Counted from the first letter of the stretch, positions 1 through 7,138 are shown. The stretch: 8,205 bases of DNA from Bacillota bacterium (GCA_023392755.1 JAEWNM010000132.1:1-8205), one strand, 5' to 3'. Notes: generated by a model from the sequence alone, not told the origin. Translations and numbers: made by a program.

Positions 1-2144
1 CCGAGCTGCCCAAGGACGTGACCAGCGAATACGTGGGCTCCTACGGCGTGGCTGAAGGCGAATCCGCCAAGGCCTGGCGTATTGTCCTGAACCCCGCCGC
101 ATGCTGGGACGACGGCACGCCCATCAACGCGGACACCTACGTCTACTCCCTGCGGGAAGTGCTCAATCCCCTGATGCTCAACCGCCGGGCCGACTCCTAC
201 TATGATGGAGACTTCTCCATCGTCAACGCCAAGAATTACCTGTACGCCGGTTCTACCGTCTACAACCTGCTGAGCGACGGCGTGTACGCGGATGCTGACA
301 CCGCCATCGCGCAGGGCGCGGAGCTGTATGTGGACATGTGGAACTTCTGGAACCTTGAGGGTATGGTGGATAAGGACGGCAACGAGTGCCCGCAGTACGT
401 ATCCATTACCGACGAAGTGGCCTATCGCGACCTGGGCGTGCAAGATGAAACCGCCGAGGGTGCCTGGATCACAGCCAAGGCGATCTATGACGACTATTTC
501 GCCGCCGGCGCGTCGTATGCGGCCGAAGCCCCCAATTACGTGGCCTACGCTTCTGAAGCGAAGACCGTGGCTTGGGAAGACGTGGGCCTCGTGAAGGTGG
601 ATGATTACACCATCGACCTGATCGTCGAAAAGCCCGTGTCTGACGCCGCTTTCTATGTTCCTTACAGCCTGACCATCTGGCTGGTGAAGGAAGACCTGTA
701 CGAAGCCTGCAAGACCTACTTTGACGCAAGCGGCGCACAGATCGCCAAGGACGCCGACGGCAAGCTTCCCGAGGGCGCGGAGGTGGATTCCATCACCACC
801 AACTACTGCACCTCTGTGGAAACCACCGCCAGCTACGGCCCTTACAAGCTTACCTACTACGAGCTGGATAAGCAGATCATTATGGAGCGCAACGAGAAGT
901 TCTACGGCTGGACCGACGGCAAGCATAAGGGCCAGTATCAGACCGACAGGATCGTCTGCCAGGTCATCGCCGATCAGGCGACCCAGTTGATGACCTTCCT
1001 GGCCGGCGAACTGGACAATGTGTCCCTGACCGCCGCCGACATGGAGACCTACGGCTCCAGCGATTACATTATGTATGAGCCGCAGACCTATACCAGCAAG
1101 CTGACCTTCAACCTGGACTATGCCAAGCTTCTGGCGCATGGCACCAACAGCCAGGTAGTGGTGATTGACGAGTTCCGCAAGGGCTTTGCCCTGAGCCTGG
1201 ACCGCCAGCATTTCGCCACCTCCTTCACGGCCTCCCACCAGGCCGGCTATGGGCTGCTCAACTACATGTACGTGTACGATCCCTTCACCGGTGCCCTGTA
1301 CCGCGACAGCGAAGGCGCCAAGCAGGCTCTTGTGGACACCTACGGCCTCACCTATGGCGAGGGCGGCGACTACGCCACGCTGGACGAGGCCTATGCCGCC
1401 ATGACCGGTTTTGACATGGAGGCCGCGAAGGCGCAGATGGCTATTGCCTATGACAAGGCCGTGGCCGCCGGCATCTATGACGGAAAGAGCCCCATTTCCA
1501 TTGAGTTCCGCGTCTATCAGAACGATACGGTGTACGTGCAGATGTTCACCTATATCGACGAACAGTTGAAGAAGGCCTGCGAGGGCACGGGCTTTGAGGG
1601 CAAGATCACCCTGACCATGACCGCCGACCCGGATTACTATGAGACCATGTACTCCGGCGGCACCGACATGATCTTCACCACCTGGGGCGGCTCCGCCTTC
1701 TCCCCCTTCTCCATACTGGCGCAGGTCTACTGCGATGCGGCCGACGGCTCCGGCAACCAGAACGAGATCGGCTATGACACCACTAAGATCGCCGTGACCA
1801 TGAATGTGGATGGCAACGATATCACCGCCAGCCTGCAGGCATGGGCCCAGTGGTGCAACAATGCCACCATCGAGGGTATCTCCAATGTCCTGGGTGAATT
1901 CACTGATTACACCTACGCCACCCGCTGCGAGATCTATTCCAAGCTGGAGCAGGCTTACCTCTCCTTCTATCCCACGACCCCCATGTATTACCGCTACGTG
2001 GCCTCCCTGCGTTCGCAGAAGGTTGAAAACGCGGTGGATACCTACCTGCAGCTGGCGATGTTTGGCACGTTCCGTCACATGACCTACAACTACGACGACG
2101 CCGCCTGGGCAGAATACATTGCTGCCGGCACGCTGCAGTACTAA
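1..2144 (+). CDS. oppA: Oligopeptide/dipeptide ABC transporter substrate-binding protein (SBP_bac_5 type), 5' end missing
   Basis: This is the extracytoplasmic ligand receptor of the importer encoded downstream. The reading frame is already open at base 3, so the start codon and the signal peptide or lipobox are outside the window; the GTG at 18 is internal. Typical family signatures are visible: CWDDGTPINADTYVYSLREV near the visible N-terminus, YGPYKLTYYELDKQIIMERN around 834-893, and FRKGFALSLDRQHFATSF around 1173-1226. The visible part is 713 residues, whereas family members are usually about 500-600, and roughly 100 extra residues seem to sit between NAKNYLYAG and the VDDYTIDLIVEKP strand (about 255-565). 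All 30 visible lysines use AAG, unlike the downstream genes, which suggests high expression. The stop TAA at 2142-2144 is followed by three stem-loops. The ligand cannot be fixed from sequence: peptides are likeliest, but this family also binds oligosaccharides and nickel. Confidence 0.93.
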   Translation, partial: ELPKDVTSEYVGSYGVAEGESAKAWRIVLNPAACWDDGTPINADTYVYSLREVLNPLMLNRRADSYYDGDFSIVNAKNYLYAGSTVYNLLSDGVYADADTAIAQGAELYVDMWNFWNLEGMVDKDGNECPQYVSITDEVAYRDLGVQDETAEGAWITAKAIYDDYFAAGASYAAEAPNYVAYASEAKTVAWEDVGLVKVDDYTIDLIVEKPVSDAAFYVPYSLTIWLVKEDLYEACKTYFDASGAQIAKDADGKLPEGAEVDSITTNYCTSVETTASYGPYKLTYYELDKQIIMERNEKFYGWTDGKHKGQYQTDRIVCQVIADQATQLMTFLAGELDNVSLTAADMETYGSSDYIMYEPQTYTSKLTFNLDYAKLLAHGTNSQVVVIDEFRKGFALSLDRQHFATSFTASHQAGYGLLNYMYVYDPFTGALYRDSEGAKQALVDTYGLTYGEGGDYATLDEAYAAMTGFDMEAAKAQMAIAYDKAVAAGIYDGKSPISIEFRVYQNDTVYVQMFTYIDEQLKKACEGTGFEGKITLTMTADPDYYETMYSGGTDMIFTTWGGSAFSPFSILAQVYCDAADGSGNQNEIGYDTTKIAVTMNVDGNDITASLQAWAQWCNNATIEGISNVLGEFTDYTYATRCEIYSKLEQAYLSFYPTTPMYYRYVASLRSQKVENAVDTYLQLAMFGTFRHMTYNYDDAAWAEYIAAGTLQY

Positions 2145-2157
2145 AAATCCATACGCT

Positions 2158-2195
2158 GTTTCCCGGGGTCACGCCTTGCGCGTGCCCCGGGAAAC
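2158..2195 (+). terminator. Stem-loop 1 just after the binding-protein gene; terminator-like or mRNA 3'-end stabiliser
   Basis: An 11-bp perfect GC-rich stem pairs 2158-2168 (GTTTCCCGGGG) with 2185-2195. After a single bulged T at 2169 it continues as five more pairs (2170-2174 with 2180-2184), leaving a five-base loop. It starts 13 bases after the stop codon. No T-run follows directly; the nearest is five Ts at 2224-2228. It is therefore a poor classical rho-independent terminator. A partial terminator, or a stabilising 3' structure that raises binding-protein mRNA over the permease mRNA, fits better. Confidence 0.6.
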
Positions 2196-2261
2196 CATGT
2201 GCTGCACGCCCGGGGAAGTTGCATTTTTCAAGCGGCCGTTTGTGAGAGCCGCGCGGGACGA

Positions 2262-2296
2262 GATGGATTCAGGCTGGTTTTCGGCCTGAATCCATC
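2262..2296 (+). other. Stem-loop 2 in the intergenic leader
   Basis: A 13-bp perfect stem pairs 2262-2274 (GATGGATTCAGGC) with 2284-2296. It can extend inward by a T-G, a G-C and a G-T pair, leaving a TTT loop. No T-run follows. Being perfect over 13 bases of mixed composition, it is unlikely to be chance. The role is unknown; RNA processing or stabilisation between the binding-protein and permease cistrons is the simplest inference. Confidence 0.6.
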
Positions 2297-2333
2297 GGTT
2301 ATCTGGCGGATATGCGGCTTGTGCCGCTGGGCG

Positions 2334-2394
2334 CGTGGGCGCCGGCGCATATTTTCTTCATCACGGACCGAGAAAATATGCGCCGCCGCCCACG
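2334..2394 (+). other. Stem-loop 3: long near-perfect inverted repeat upstream of the permease genes
   Basis: The 24-base arms 2334-2357 and 2371-2394 pair with a single mismatch (2342 against 2386), giving 23 base pairs around a 13-base loop. The inner part of the arm is AT-rich (GCATATTTTCT) and the outer part GC-rich. It ends 54 bases before the permease ATG, so it does not cover that ribosome binding site. No T-run follows, and no flanking direct repeat marks it as an inserted element. It could be a processing or stability structure, a transcription pause, or a protein-binding palindrome. Confidence 0.65.
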
Positions 2395-2437
2395 GGAAGC
2401 AGAATCGCATTAAAAGTGGCGCAGCCATGCGCCGCCT

Positions 2438-2443
2438 GGAGAG
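2438..2443 (+). promoter_or_regulatory. Ribosome binding site of the OppB-type permease
   Basis: GGAGAG lies five bases before the ATG at 2449 (GGAG core to ATG: seven bases). It decides the start: the frame is open further upstream (GTG at 2335), but that would put coding sequence through stem-loop 3 and add 38 non-homologous residues. Confidence 0.75.
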
Positions 2444-2448
2444 AAAGC

Positions 2449-3408
2449 ATGGGAAAATACGTAGTCAAGCGGATTCTTTTGATGTTCCTGACGCTGTTCA
2501 TCATACTGACGATTTGCTTTGTTCTCATCAAGCTTTTGCCGCTGCCGGCGGTGAAGGAGATGGGCAGGGACATCAACCTGATTTTGGCCAAGCGAGAGAA
2601 GATGGGGTATAACAAGCCCATCATGGTGCAGTTCTACCTGTTTGTCAAAAGCGTTCTCCTGGAGGGCGATTGGGGCCTGGGCGAACAGATGTATGAAGGG
2701 CTCAGCGTGTGGAAGGTGCTTATGCAAAAGCTGCCCTATACGGTGCTGGTCAACCTCTATTCCATACTGATTGCCATTCCCCTTGGCCTTTCCTTTGGCA
2801 TCTACGCGGCACTGAAAAAGAACCGCTGGCAGGACCATGTGATCTCCACAATGGTCATAGTCTTTATCTCTGTGCCAAGCTACGTATACGCATTCATTGT
2901 GCAATATGTGTTTTGCTTTAGGCTGGGCTGGTTCCCCATGACGATTGAATCCCTTGCCGACGCATCGCTCTTCAGCCTCAAGATGTTTAAAAGCATGGTG
3001 CCCGCCATTATGGCCCTGGGTTTTGGCGTGGTGGCGGGGCTAACCCGCTACACCAGGGCGGAGCTTTCAGAGGTACTTACGGGCGACTACATGCTGCTGG
3101 CCCGGACCAAAGGCCTGACCAAAGCACAGGCCACCTCCCGCCATGCCATGCGCAACGCCATGGTGGTAATTCTGCCCATGATCATCGGTGAATTCATCGG
3201 CATCCTAGGCGGCTCGCTGATTATTGAAAGCATTTTCGTCATCCCCGGCATCGGCGCGCTGTTCGTCGCCTCCATCAACTTGCGCGATTACAATTTCTTT
3301 ATGGCCCTGATTGTGTTTTACACGTTTATCAGCCTGGCTTCCAGCATCGTGATTGATATCAGCTACGGATTTATTGATCCGAGAATCAGGATGGGGTCGA
3401 AGAAATGA
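2449..3408 (+). CDS. oppB: OppB/DppB-type ABC transporter permease
   Basis: One of the two membrane subunits forming the import channel. The 319 residues match the family's usual length. Start MGKYVVKRILL is typical: a short basic stretch, then a first membrane segment at about 9-30. Further segments lie near 98-120, 132-157, 183-200, 236-262 and 283-305, giving six in all. The cytoplasmic EAA loop that contacts the ATPase is at about 204-237, with ARTKGL and RHAMRNAM recognisable. The C-terminal YGFIDPRIR corresponds to the family's conserved YALLDPRIR-like ending. The stop TGA overlaps the next start as ATGA (3405-3408), so translation is coupled. Unlike its neighbours this subunit has no large insertion. 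OppB versus DppB, and the substrate, cannot be separated by eye. Confidence 0.94.
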   Translation: MGKYVVKRILLMFLTLFIILTICFVLIKLLPLPAVKEMGRDINLILAKREKMGYNKPIMVQFYLFVKSVLLEGDWGLGEQMYEGLSVWKVLMQKLPYTVLVNLYSILIAIPLGLSFGIYAALKKNRWQDHVISTMVIVFISVPSYVYAFIVQYVFCFRLGWFPMTIESLADASLFSLKMFKSMVPAIMALGFGVVAGLTRYTRAELSEVLTGDYMLLARTKGLTKAQATSRHAMRNAMVVILPMIIGEFIGILGGSLIIESIFVIPGIGALFVASINLRDYNFFMALIVFYTFISLASSIVIDISYGFIDPRIRMGSKK

Positions 3409-4955
3409 TGAACGATAACAAGAATTGGGAGAACATTCCCGGCGAAAAGTTTGCATTCGCCCAGAAGGATAAAAGAATACATGACACCAAGTTCGAGACG
3501 AAGCCCATCGGCTATTTCAAGGACGCGTGGCTGCGCTTTCGCAAAAACAAGAGCTCGGTGCTGGCCGCATGGCTGATCCTGGGCCTCCTGCTGTTTGCCA
3601 TCATCGTGCCCTTCCTGTCCAACGTGGATGTGTCCTTCCGGGACGGCTACTACAAGACGGTGCTGCCCAGGAACAGGGTTTTTGCCAAGCTGGGCTTCTG
3701 GGACGGCGGCAAGGCGCAGAAGGAAACCCAGGCGGGTTACGACTATTTGAACGCCATCGGCCAGGAAACGGGCCGGGACGTGGTGATGAAGGTCAAGGAC
3801 ACCTGGCAGGATGAAAACGGTATCACTTACTATTCGCTGAAGGTGGATACCTACGCCAAGGTGGGTTTTGTGCTTGTCAACCTGGGCGCGGCGGAGTACG
3901 AAGCGCTGATGGCGTATCAGGACAAAACGGGAATTCAGGTGATGTACCCGATTCCCAATACCATCAAGAACAACTACGTCATGGGCAACGGCGGCGCCAA
4001 CTTCTGGTACAAGCTGGCCAACGAATCCACCACCACCACAGGCGCGGCCGTCTATGACGAAAACGGCGAATACATTCCCAACTACATGCTAAGCGAAACC
4101 CCCGGCAGGGCCGATAATTATACCAGCCTTCGCATCCAGGGGGACGAAGGCGGCCCGAACGGGAACGAATGGTACGTGTACGCGCAAAGGAACCAGTCCG
4201 GCTACAAGGTGCGGGTGGATTACCAGCAATACTTCCGCTATCGTAACGGCTTTGAGCCAAATTTCCTGTTTGGCACGAACATCTATGGCCAGGACATCTT
4301 CACCTGCCTTGCGGCGGGCGCCAGGCTGTCGTTTCTGCTGGCCATCTTCGTATCCCTGATCAACTTTGCCATCGGGGGCATCTACGGGGCCATCGAAGGC
4401 TATTACGGCGGCACGGCGGACATCATCATGGAGCGCATATCGGACGTGCTGTACTCCGTGCCCTTCATTGTGGTGGCGACGCTGTTCCAGATGCATCTTT
4501 CCAGCAAGGTGGGGGTGCTGCCTTCACTGCTGTTCGCTTTTGTGCTTACCGGCTGGGTGGGCATGGCAGCCCGGGTGCGCATGCAGTTTTACCGCTTCAA
4601 GGGGCAGGAGTACATACTGGCCGCCCGAACCCTGGGCGCAAAGGACTCCAGGCTGATATTCAAGCATATCTTCCCCAACGCCCTTGGCACCATCATCACC
4701 GGCTCCGTGCTGGCTATACCGGGCGTGATCTTCACCGAGTCGATGCTGTCCTACCTAAACATCATCAACCTGGAGACGAGCTCATTGACCAGCATAGGCA
4801 CCATGCTCGCCAACGGGCAGGGGTACCTGTCCACTTACCCCCATATCATTCTGTTCCCCGGCCTGTTCATCTCCATCCTCGAAATCTCGTTCAACCTGTT
4901 TGGCAACGGGCTGCGGGACGCGTTCAATCCTTCCCTGAGAGGAGCGGATGAATAA
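3405..4955 (+). CDS. oppC: OppC/DppC-type ABC transporter permease with a large extracytoplasmic insertion
   Basis: Second channel subunit, pairing with the OppB-type protein. It has 516 residues against about 280-320 for usual OppC. A cytoplasmic N-terminus (1-50, including the OppC-typical YFKDAWLRFRKNKSSVLAAW) leads to a first membrane segment at about 51-71. Residues about 74-285 follow outside the membrane, rich in Tyr, Asn and Gly, where OppC normally has a short loop. The family then resumes at FLFGTNIYGQDIF (287-299), a variant of the canonical GTDxxGRD. The EAA loop is at about 400-427 (YILAARTLGA, FKHIFPNAL) and the end is GNGLRDAFNPSLRG. Five more membrane segments lie between 305 and 500. 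ATG 3405 overlaps the preceding stop; an ATG at 3408 is an equally possible start. The stop TAA (4953-4955) overlaps the next ATG by one base. The insertion's function is unknown; it may dock the enlarged binding protein. Confidence 0.93.
   Translation: MMNDNKNWENIPGEKFAFAQKDKRIHDTKFETKPIGYFKDAWLRFRKNKSSVLAAWLILGLLLFAIIVPFLSNVDVSFRDGYYKTVLPRNRVFAKLGFWDGGKAQKETQAGYDYLNAIGQETGRDVVMKVKDTWQDENGITYYSLKVDTYAKVGFVLVNLGAAEYEALMAYQDKTGIQVMYPIPNTIKNNYVMGNGGANFWYKLANESTTTTGAAVYDENGEYIPNYMLSETPGRADNYTSLRIQGDEGGPNGNEWYVYAQRNQSGYKVRVDYQQYFRYRNGFEPNFLFGTNIYGQDIFTCLAAGARLSFLLAIFVSLINFAIGGIYGAIEGYYGGTADIIMERISDVLYSVPFIVVATLFQMHLSSKVGVLPSLLFAFVLTGWVGMAARVRMQFYRFKGQEYILAARTLGAKDSRLIFKHIFPNALGTIITGSVLAIPGVIFTESMLSYLNIINLETSSLTSIGTMLANGQGYLSTYPHIILFPGLFISILEISFNLFGNGLRDAFNPSLRGADE
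4937..4944 (+). promoter_or_regulatory. Ribosome binding site of the OppD-type ATPase
   Basis: GAGAGGAG sits inside the 3' end of the OppC gene, ten bases before the ATG at 4955. Together with the one-base TAATG overlap it supports this start and coupled translation. Confidence 0.7.
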
Positions 4956-7138
4956 TGGCAAAGCTTGAAGTATGCAATCTGAAAATTTCCTTCCGTACCA
5001 ACAACGGTGCGGTGCGTGCGGTGCGTGACATCTCCTTTGACCTTGGCGAGGGGGAAACGCTGGCCATCGTGGGCGAATCCGGATCGGGCAAATCCGTAAC
5101 GGCCAGGGCCGTTATGGGCATCCTGGCAGGCAATGCCATGGTGGAAAACGGTCAAATCATTTACGATGGAAAAGACCTTTTGAAAATTTCAGAGGATGAT
5201 TTCCATACCTTGCGGGGCCATAAGCTGGCGATGATCTTCCAGGATCCGCTGTCGGCCCTGAACCCGATCATGCGCATCGGCAAGCAATTGACCGAGGCCA
5301 TGATCCTCAACAACCGGGAGCGCAGGCGGGACGGCCGGCAGCGTTTCAATCAGACGCTGAAGCTACTGGAGGGACGCATAACGGAGGCGCTGATCCAAGA
5401 GGGTGCCGACGCTTCCGTAAAGGAGCGTACCGCCTTAAAGGTCAAGGCTTTTGATTCCTTCGTGGCCGAGGGTGTAAAGCTGCAGATGGCTTACGACGCT
5501 GCGCGGGAATCAGTGGTGGAGGCGGAGGATTGCCTGGAGGAAATGAACATCGCCGCTGTGAAGGGCGAAGGGAAGGCATTGCGGGAGATTGCCGCCAGGC
5601 TGGAAAAGGCGGCCCGGCGGGTATACAACGCCTATGTGGTGCCAAAGGGGGACGCGGAGTTTGAAGCCGGGCTGCAAGCTGTGCTGGAGTCTGCCAAACG
5701 CTTCGCCCCGGGCGGCGCGGAGGCGGTGAAGGGGCGGATAGCCCAATTGTCGGTTATCTGCAAGGCGGCCCGGAGCAAGGCTGAGCCCAACTTCTTTTGC
5801 ATTGGCTACGCCGTGTCCCACGGCGCGCCCGCCGATCCGTTAAAGGAAAGCGTGGAGGAGATCAACCGCCGCTCCCGTGAGAAGCTGGACAGGGAGTTTA
5901 TGCTGGACTTTTTGGAAGACGTGAAAAAGGCTTTGCGCTATTCCCACGACCGCTCCCTCAAGGAAAAGGAGCAGGCCATCGCCGCCCTGGATGCGGCGCT
6001 GCCCGCCTTTTTGAAAAGCGAACTGGACAAGGCGGAATTAAAGGCCGCGGCCCGTAAGGCCGCCCATGAAGTGGAGGATGTCATCGACCGGCTGGAGCTT
6101 AAAAAGGACAGCCTGTCCTACATCTTCCGCACGTCCCTGAACGCCGCCATCGAGCGCTATTTCTACGGTCTTGCCTTCAACCCCAGAGAAAAGAGGCGCT
6201 TTGAAAAGGAAACGATAAAGCGCAACGCGCTGGTGAAGCGGGGCAAGGCCGCGCCCACGGTGGTGCCCATGAACTTGGTGGATGTTGAGGCCGCCCATGA
6301 AAACATGATCAAAACCGTGCGGGACCTGACGGATTTGTTCAAGCGGCAGATGGCCTCGCAGGCGGAGCCGGATTATGACACCCTGGCGCTGGAGATGATC
6401 GATTACCTGAAGGCCCGGGCCTCCGACTACGCCTACAAGCTATCCACCGGTATGGCCAACCACAGGGCCATGGAGCTGATGAACGAAGTGGGCATCCCGG
6501 AGCCCCACAAGCGTTTCCATCAATACCCCTTCGAGTTTTCCGGCGGCATGCGTCAGCGTATTGTCATCGCCATCGCGCTGTCCGCCAACCCGGACATCCT
6601 GATTTGCGACGAGCCCACCACCGCCCTGGACGTAACGATTCAGGCGCAGATTTTGGAATTGATCAACAAGCTGAAAGCGCAGCGCAAGCTGAGCGTCATT
6701 TTCATCACCCACGACCTGGGTGTGGTGGCCAACATGGCCGACCGCATCGCCGTCATGTATGCGGGCAAGATCGTGGAATACGGCACCGCCGACGATGTGT
6801 TTTACCAGCCGGCCCACCCCTATACCTGGGCGCTACTTTCTTCCATGCCGGATCTGGAAACCAGGGAGAAGCTGGAGGCTATTCCGGGAACGCCGCCCAA
6901 CATGATCCTGCCCCCTAAGGGCGATGCCTTTGCAGCCCGCAACCACTACGCCATGCAGATAGACTTTGAGCAGGAGCCCCCCATGTTTCGCATAAGCGGC
7001 ACGCACAGCGCCGGCACCTGGCTTTTGCATCCTGGCGCGCCCAAGGTGGAGCCGCCCGCCATCGTCCGCGAGCGGATTGACCGCATGCGCAGGCGCCAGG
7101 CCCAGGAAGCAGAAGGCAAAGGAGGCGAACCGGCTTGA
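4955..7138 (+). CDS. oppD: OppD/DppD-type ABC transporter ATPase interrupted by a ~380-residue helical insertion
   Basis: Cytoplasmic ATPase that drives import through the OppB/OppC channel. It has 727 residues; OppD proteins usually have about 320-350. Walker A GESGSGKS is at 40-47, the Q-loop QDPLSALNP at 96-104, the signature FSGGMRQR at 528-535, Walker B ILICDEPT at 548-555, the D-loop ALDV at 557-560 and the switch histidine at 586 (ITHD). All catalytic motifs are intact. The normal helical subdomain starts (MRIGKQLTEAM), breaks off near 121, and resumes near 500 (ANHRAMELMNEVGIPEPHKRF). The intervening stretch is charged, Ala/Lys/Glu-rich and probably helical, around a less polar NFFCIGYAVSHG. 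The C-terminal oligopeptide-transporter domain (HPYTWALLSSMPDL, EAIPGTPPN) is present, but its four usual cysteine positions read D657, N663, D670 and T688. No stop or frameshift occurs, so the gene looks functional. It overlaps the next frame by four bases. Confidence 0.93.
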   Translation: MAKLEVCNLKISFRTNNGAVRAVRDISFDLGEGETLAIVGESGSGKSVTARAVMGILAGNAMVENGQIIYDGKDLLKISEDDFHTLRGHKLAMIFQDPLSALNPIMRIGKQLTEAMILNNRERRRDGRQRFNQTLKLLEGRITEALIQEGADASVKERTALKVKAFDSFVAEGVKLQMAYDAARESVVEAEDCLEEMNIAAVKGEGKALREIAARLEKAARRVYNAYVVPKGDAEFEAGLQAVLESAKRFAPGGAEAVKGRIAQLSVICKAARSKAEPNFFCIGYAVSHGAPADPLKESVEEINRRSREKLDREFMLDFLEDVKKALRYSHDRSLKEKEQAIAALDAALPAFLKSELDKAELKAAARKAAHEVEDVIDRLELKKDSLSYIFRTSLNAAIERYFYGLAFNPREKRRFEKETIKRNALVKRGKAAPTVVPMNLVDVEAAHENMIKTVRDLTDLFKRQMASQAEPDYDTLALEMIDYLKARASDYAYKLSTGMANHRAMELMNEVGIPEPHKRFHQYPFEFSGGMRQRIVIAIALSANPDILICDEPTTALDVTIQAQILELINKLKAQRKLSVIFITHDLGVVANMADRIAVMYAGKIVEYGTADDVFYQPAHPYTWALLSSMPDLETREKLEAIPGTPPNMILPPKGDAFAARNHYAMQIDFEQEPPMFRISGTHSAGTWLLHPGAPKVEPPAIVRERIDRMRRRQAQEAEGKGGEPA
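7121..7125 (+). promoter_or_regulatory. Ribosome binding site favouring a TTG start for the last gene
   Basis: A GGAGG lies nine bases before TTG 7135, which overlaps the ATPase stop TGA (7136-7138). A second, weaker site, AGGGGAA, at about 7150-7156 could serve ATG 7165 instead. I prefer TTG because of the site's strength and the overlap pattern of the operon. Confidence 0.55.

Larger units (their letters stand above)
2145..2448 (+). other. Non-coding intergenic region between binding protein and permease genes
   Basis: These 304 bases have no convincing gene. Besides the three main stem-loops they hold two short hairpins: 2232-2236 with 2248-2252, and 2314-2318 with 2323-2327 (loop TTGT). 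I looked for a sigma-70/sigma-A promoter and found no -35/-10 pair with good spacing; TTGCAT at 2219-2224 has no matching -10. The likeliest reading is a structured spacer inside one transcript that sets the ratio of binding protein to membrane components. Confidence 0.6.

Noticed and set aside
18..20. GTG as the start of the binding-protein gene
   Set aside because: The frame is open to the window edge (codons for ELPKD precede it), there is no ribosome binding site, and a signal peptide is missing. The true start lies upstream.
2219..2247. Promoter for the permease genes based on TTGCAT
   Set aside because: The hexamer 17 bases downstream is GTGAGA, not a -10 element. No other acceptable pair was found in the spacer.
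2334..2394. Stem-loop 3 as an inserted miniature element
   Set aside because: No target-site duplication is visible at its edges, and copy number cannot be judged from one window. Kept only as an inverted repeat.
2335..2448. A 38-residue N-terminal extension of the OppB-type permease
   Set aside because: It would translate stem-loop 3 and has no ribosome binding site. ATG 2449 has GGAGAG in front and begins at the family's usual first residues.
2199..2612. A 137-codon plus-strand frame across the spacer into the OppB gene
   Set aside because: It runs through stem-loops 2 and 3 and out of frame through the start of the OppB gene, and the product has no recognisable features. It is a GC-rich chance frame.
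4089..4496. Minus-strand frame of 135 codons opposite the OppC gene
   Set aside because: It lies entirely antisense to a clear permease gene, has no ribosome binding site, and is typical of GC-rich shadow frames. The same applies to 6440-6817 and 6915-7313.
5804..6250. Internal duplication within the ATPase insertion (NFFCIGYAVSHG compared with ERYFYGLAFNPRE)
   Set aside because: Only a few aromatic, Gly and Ala positions match, and the flanking residues do not align. Not enough to claim a repeat.
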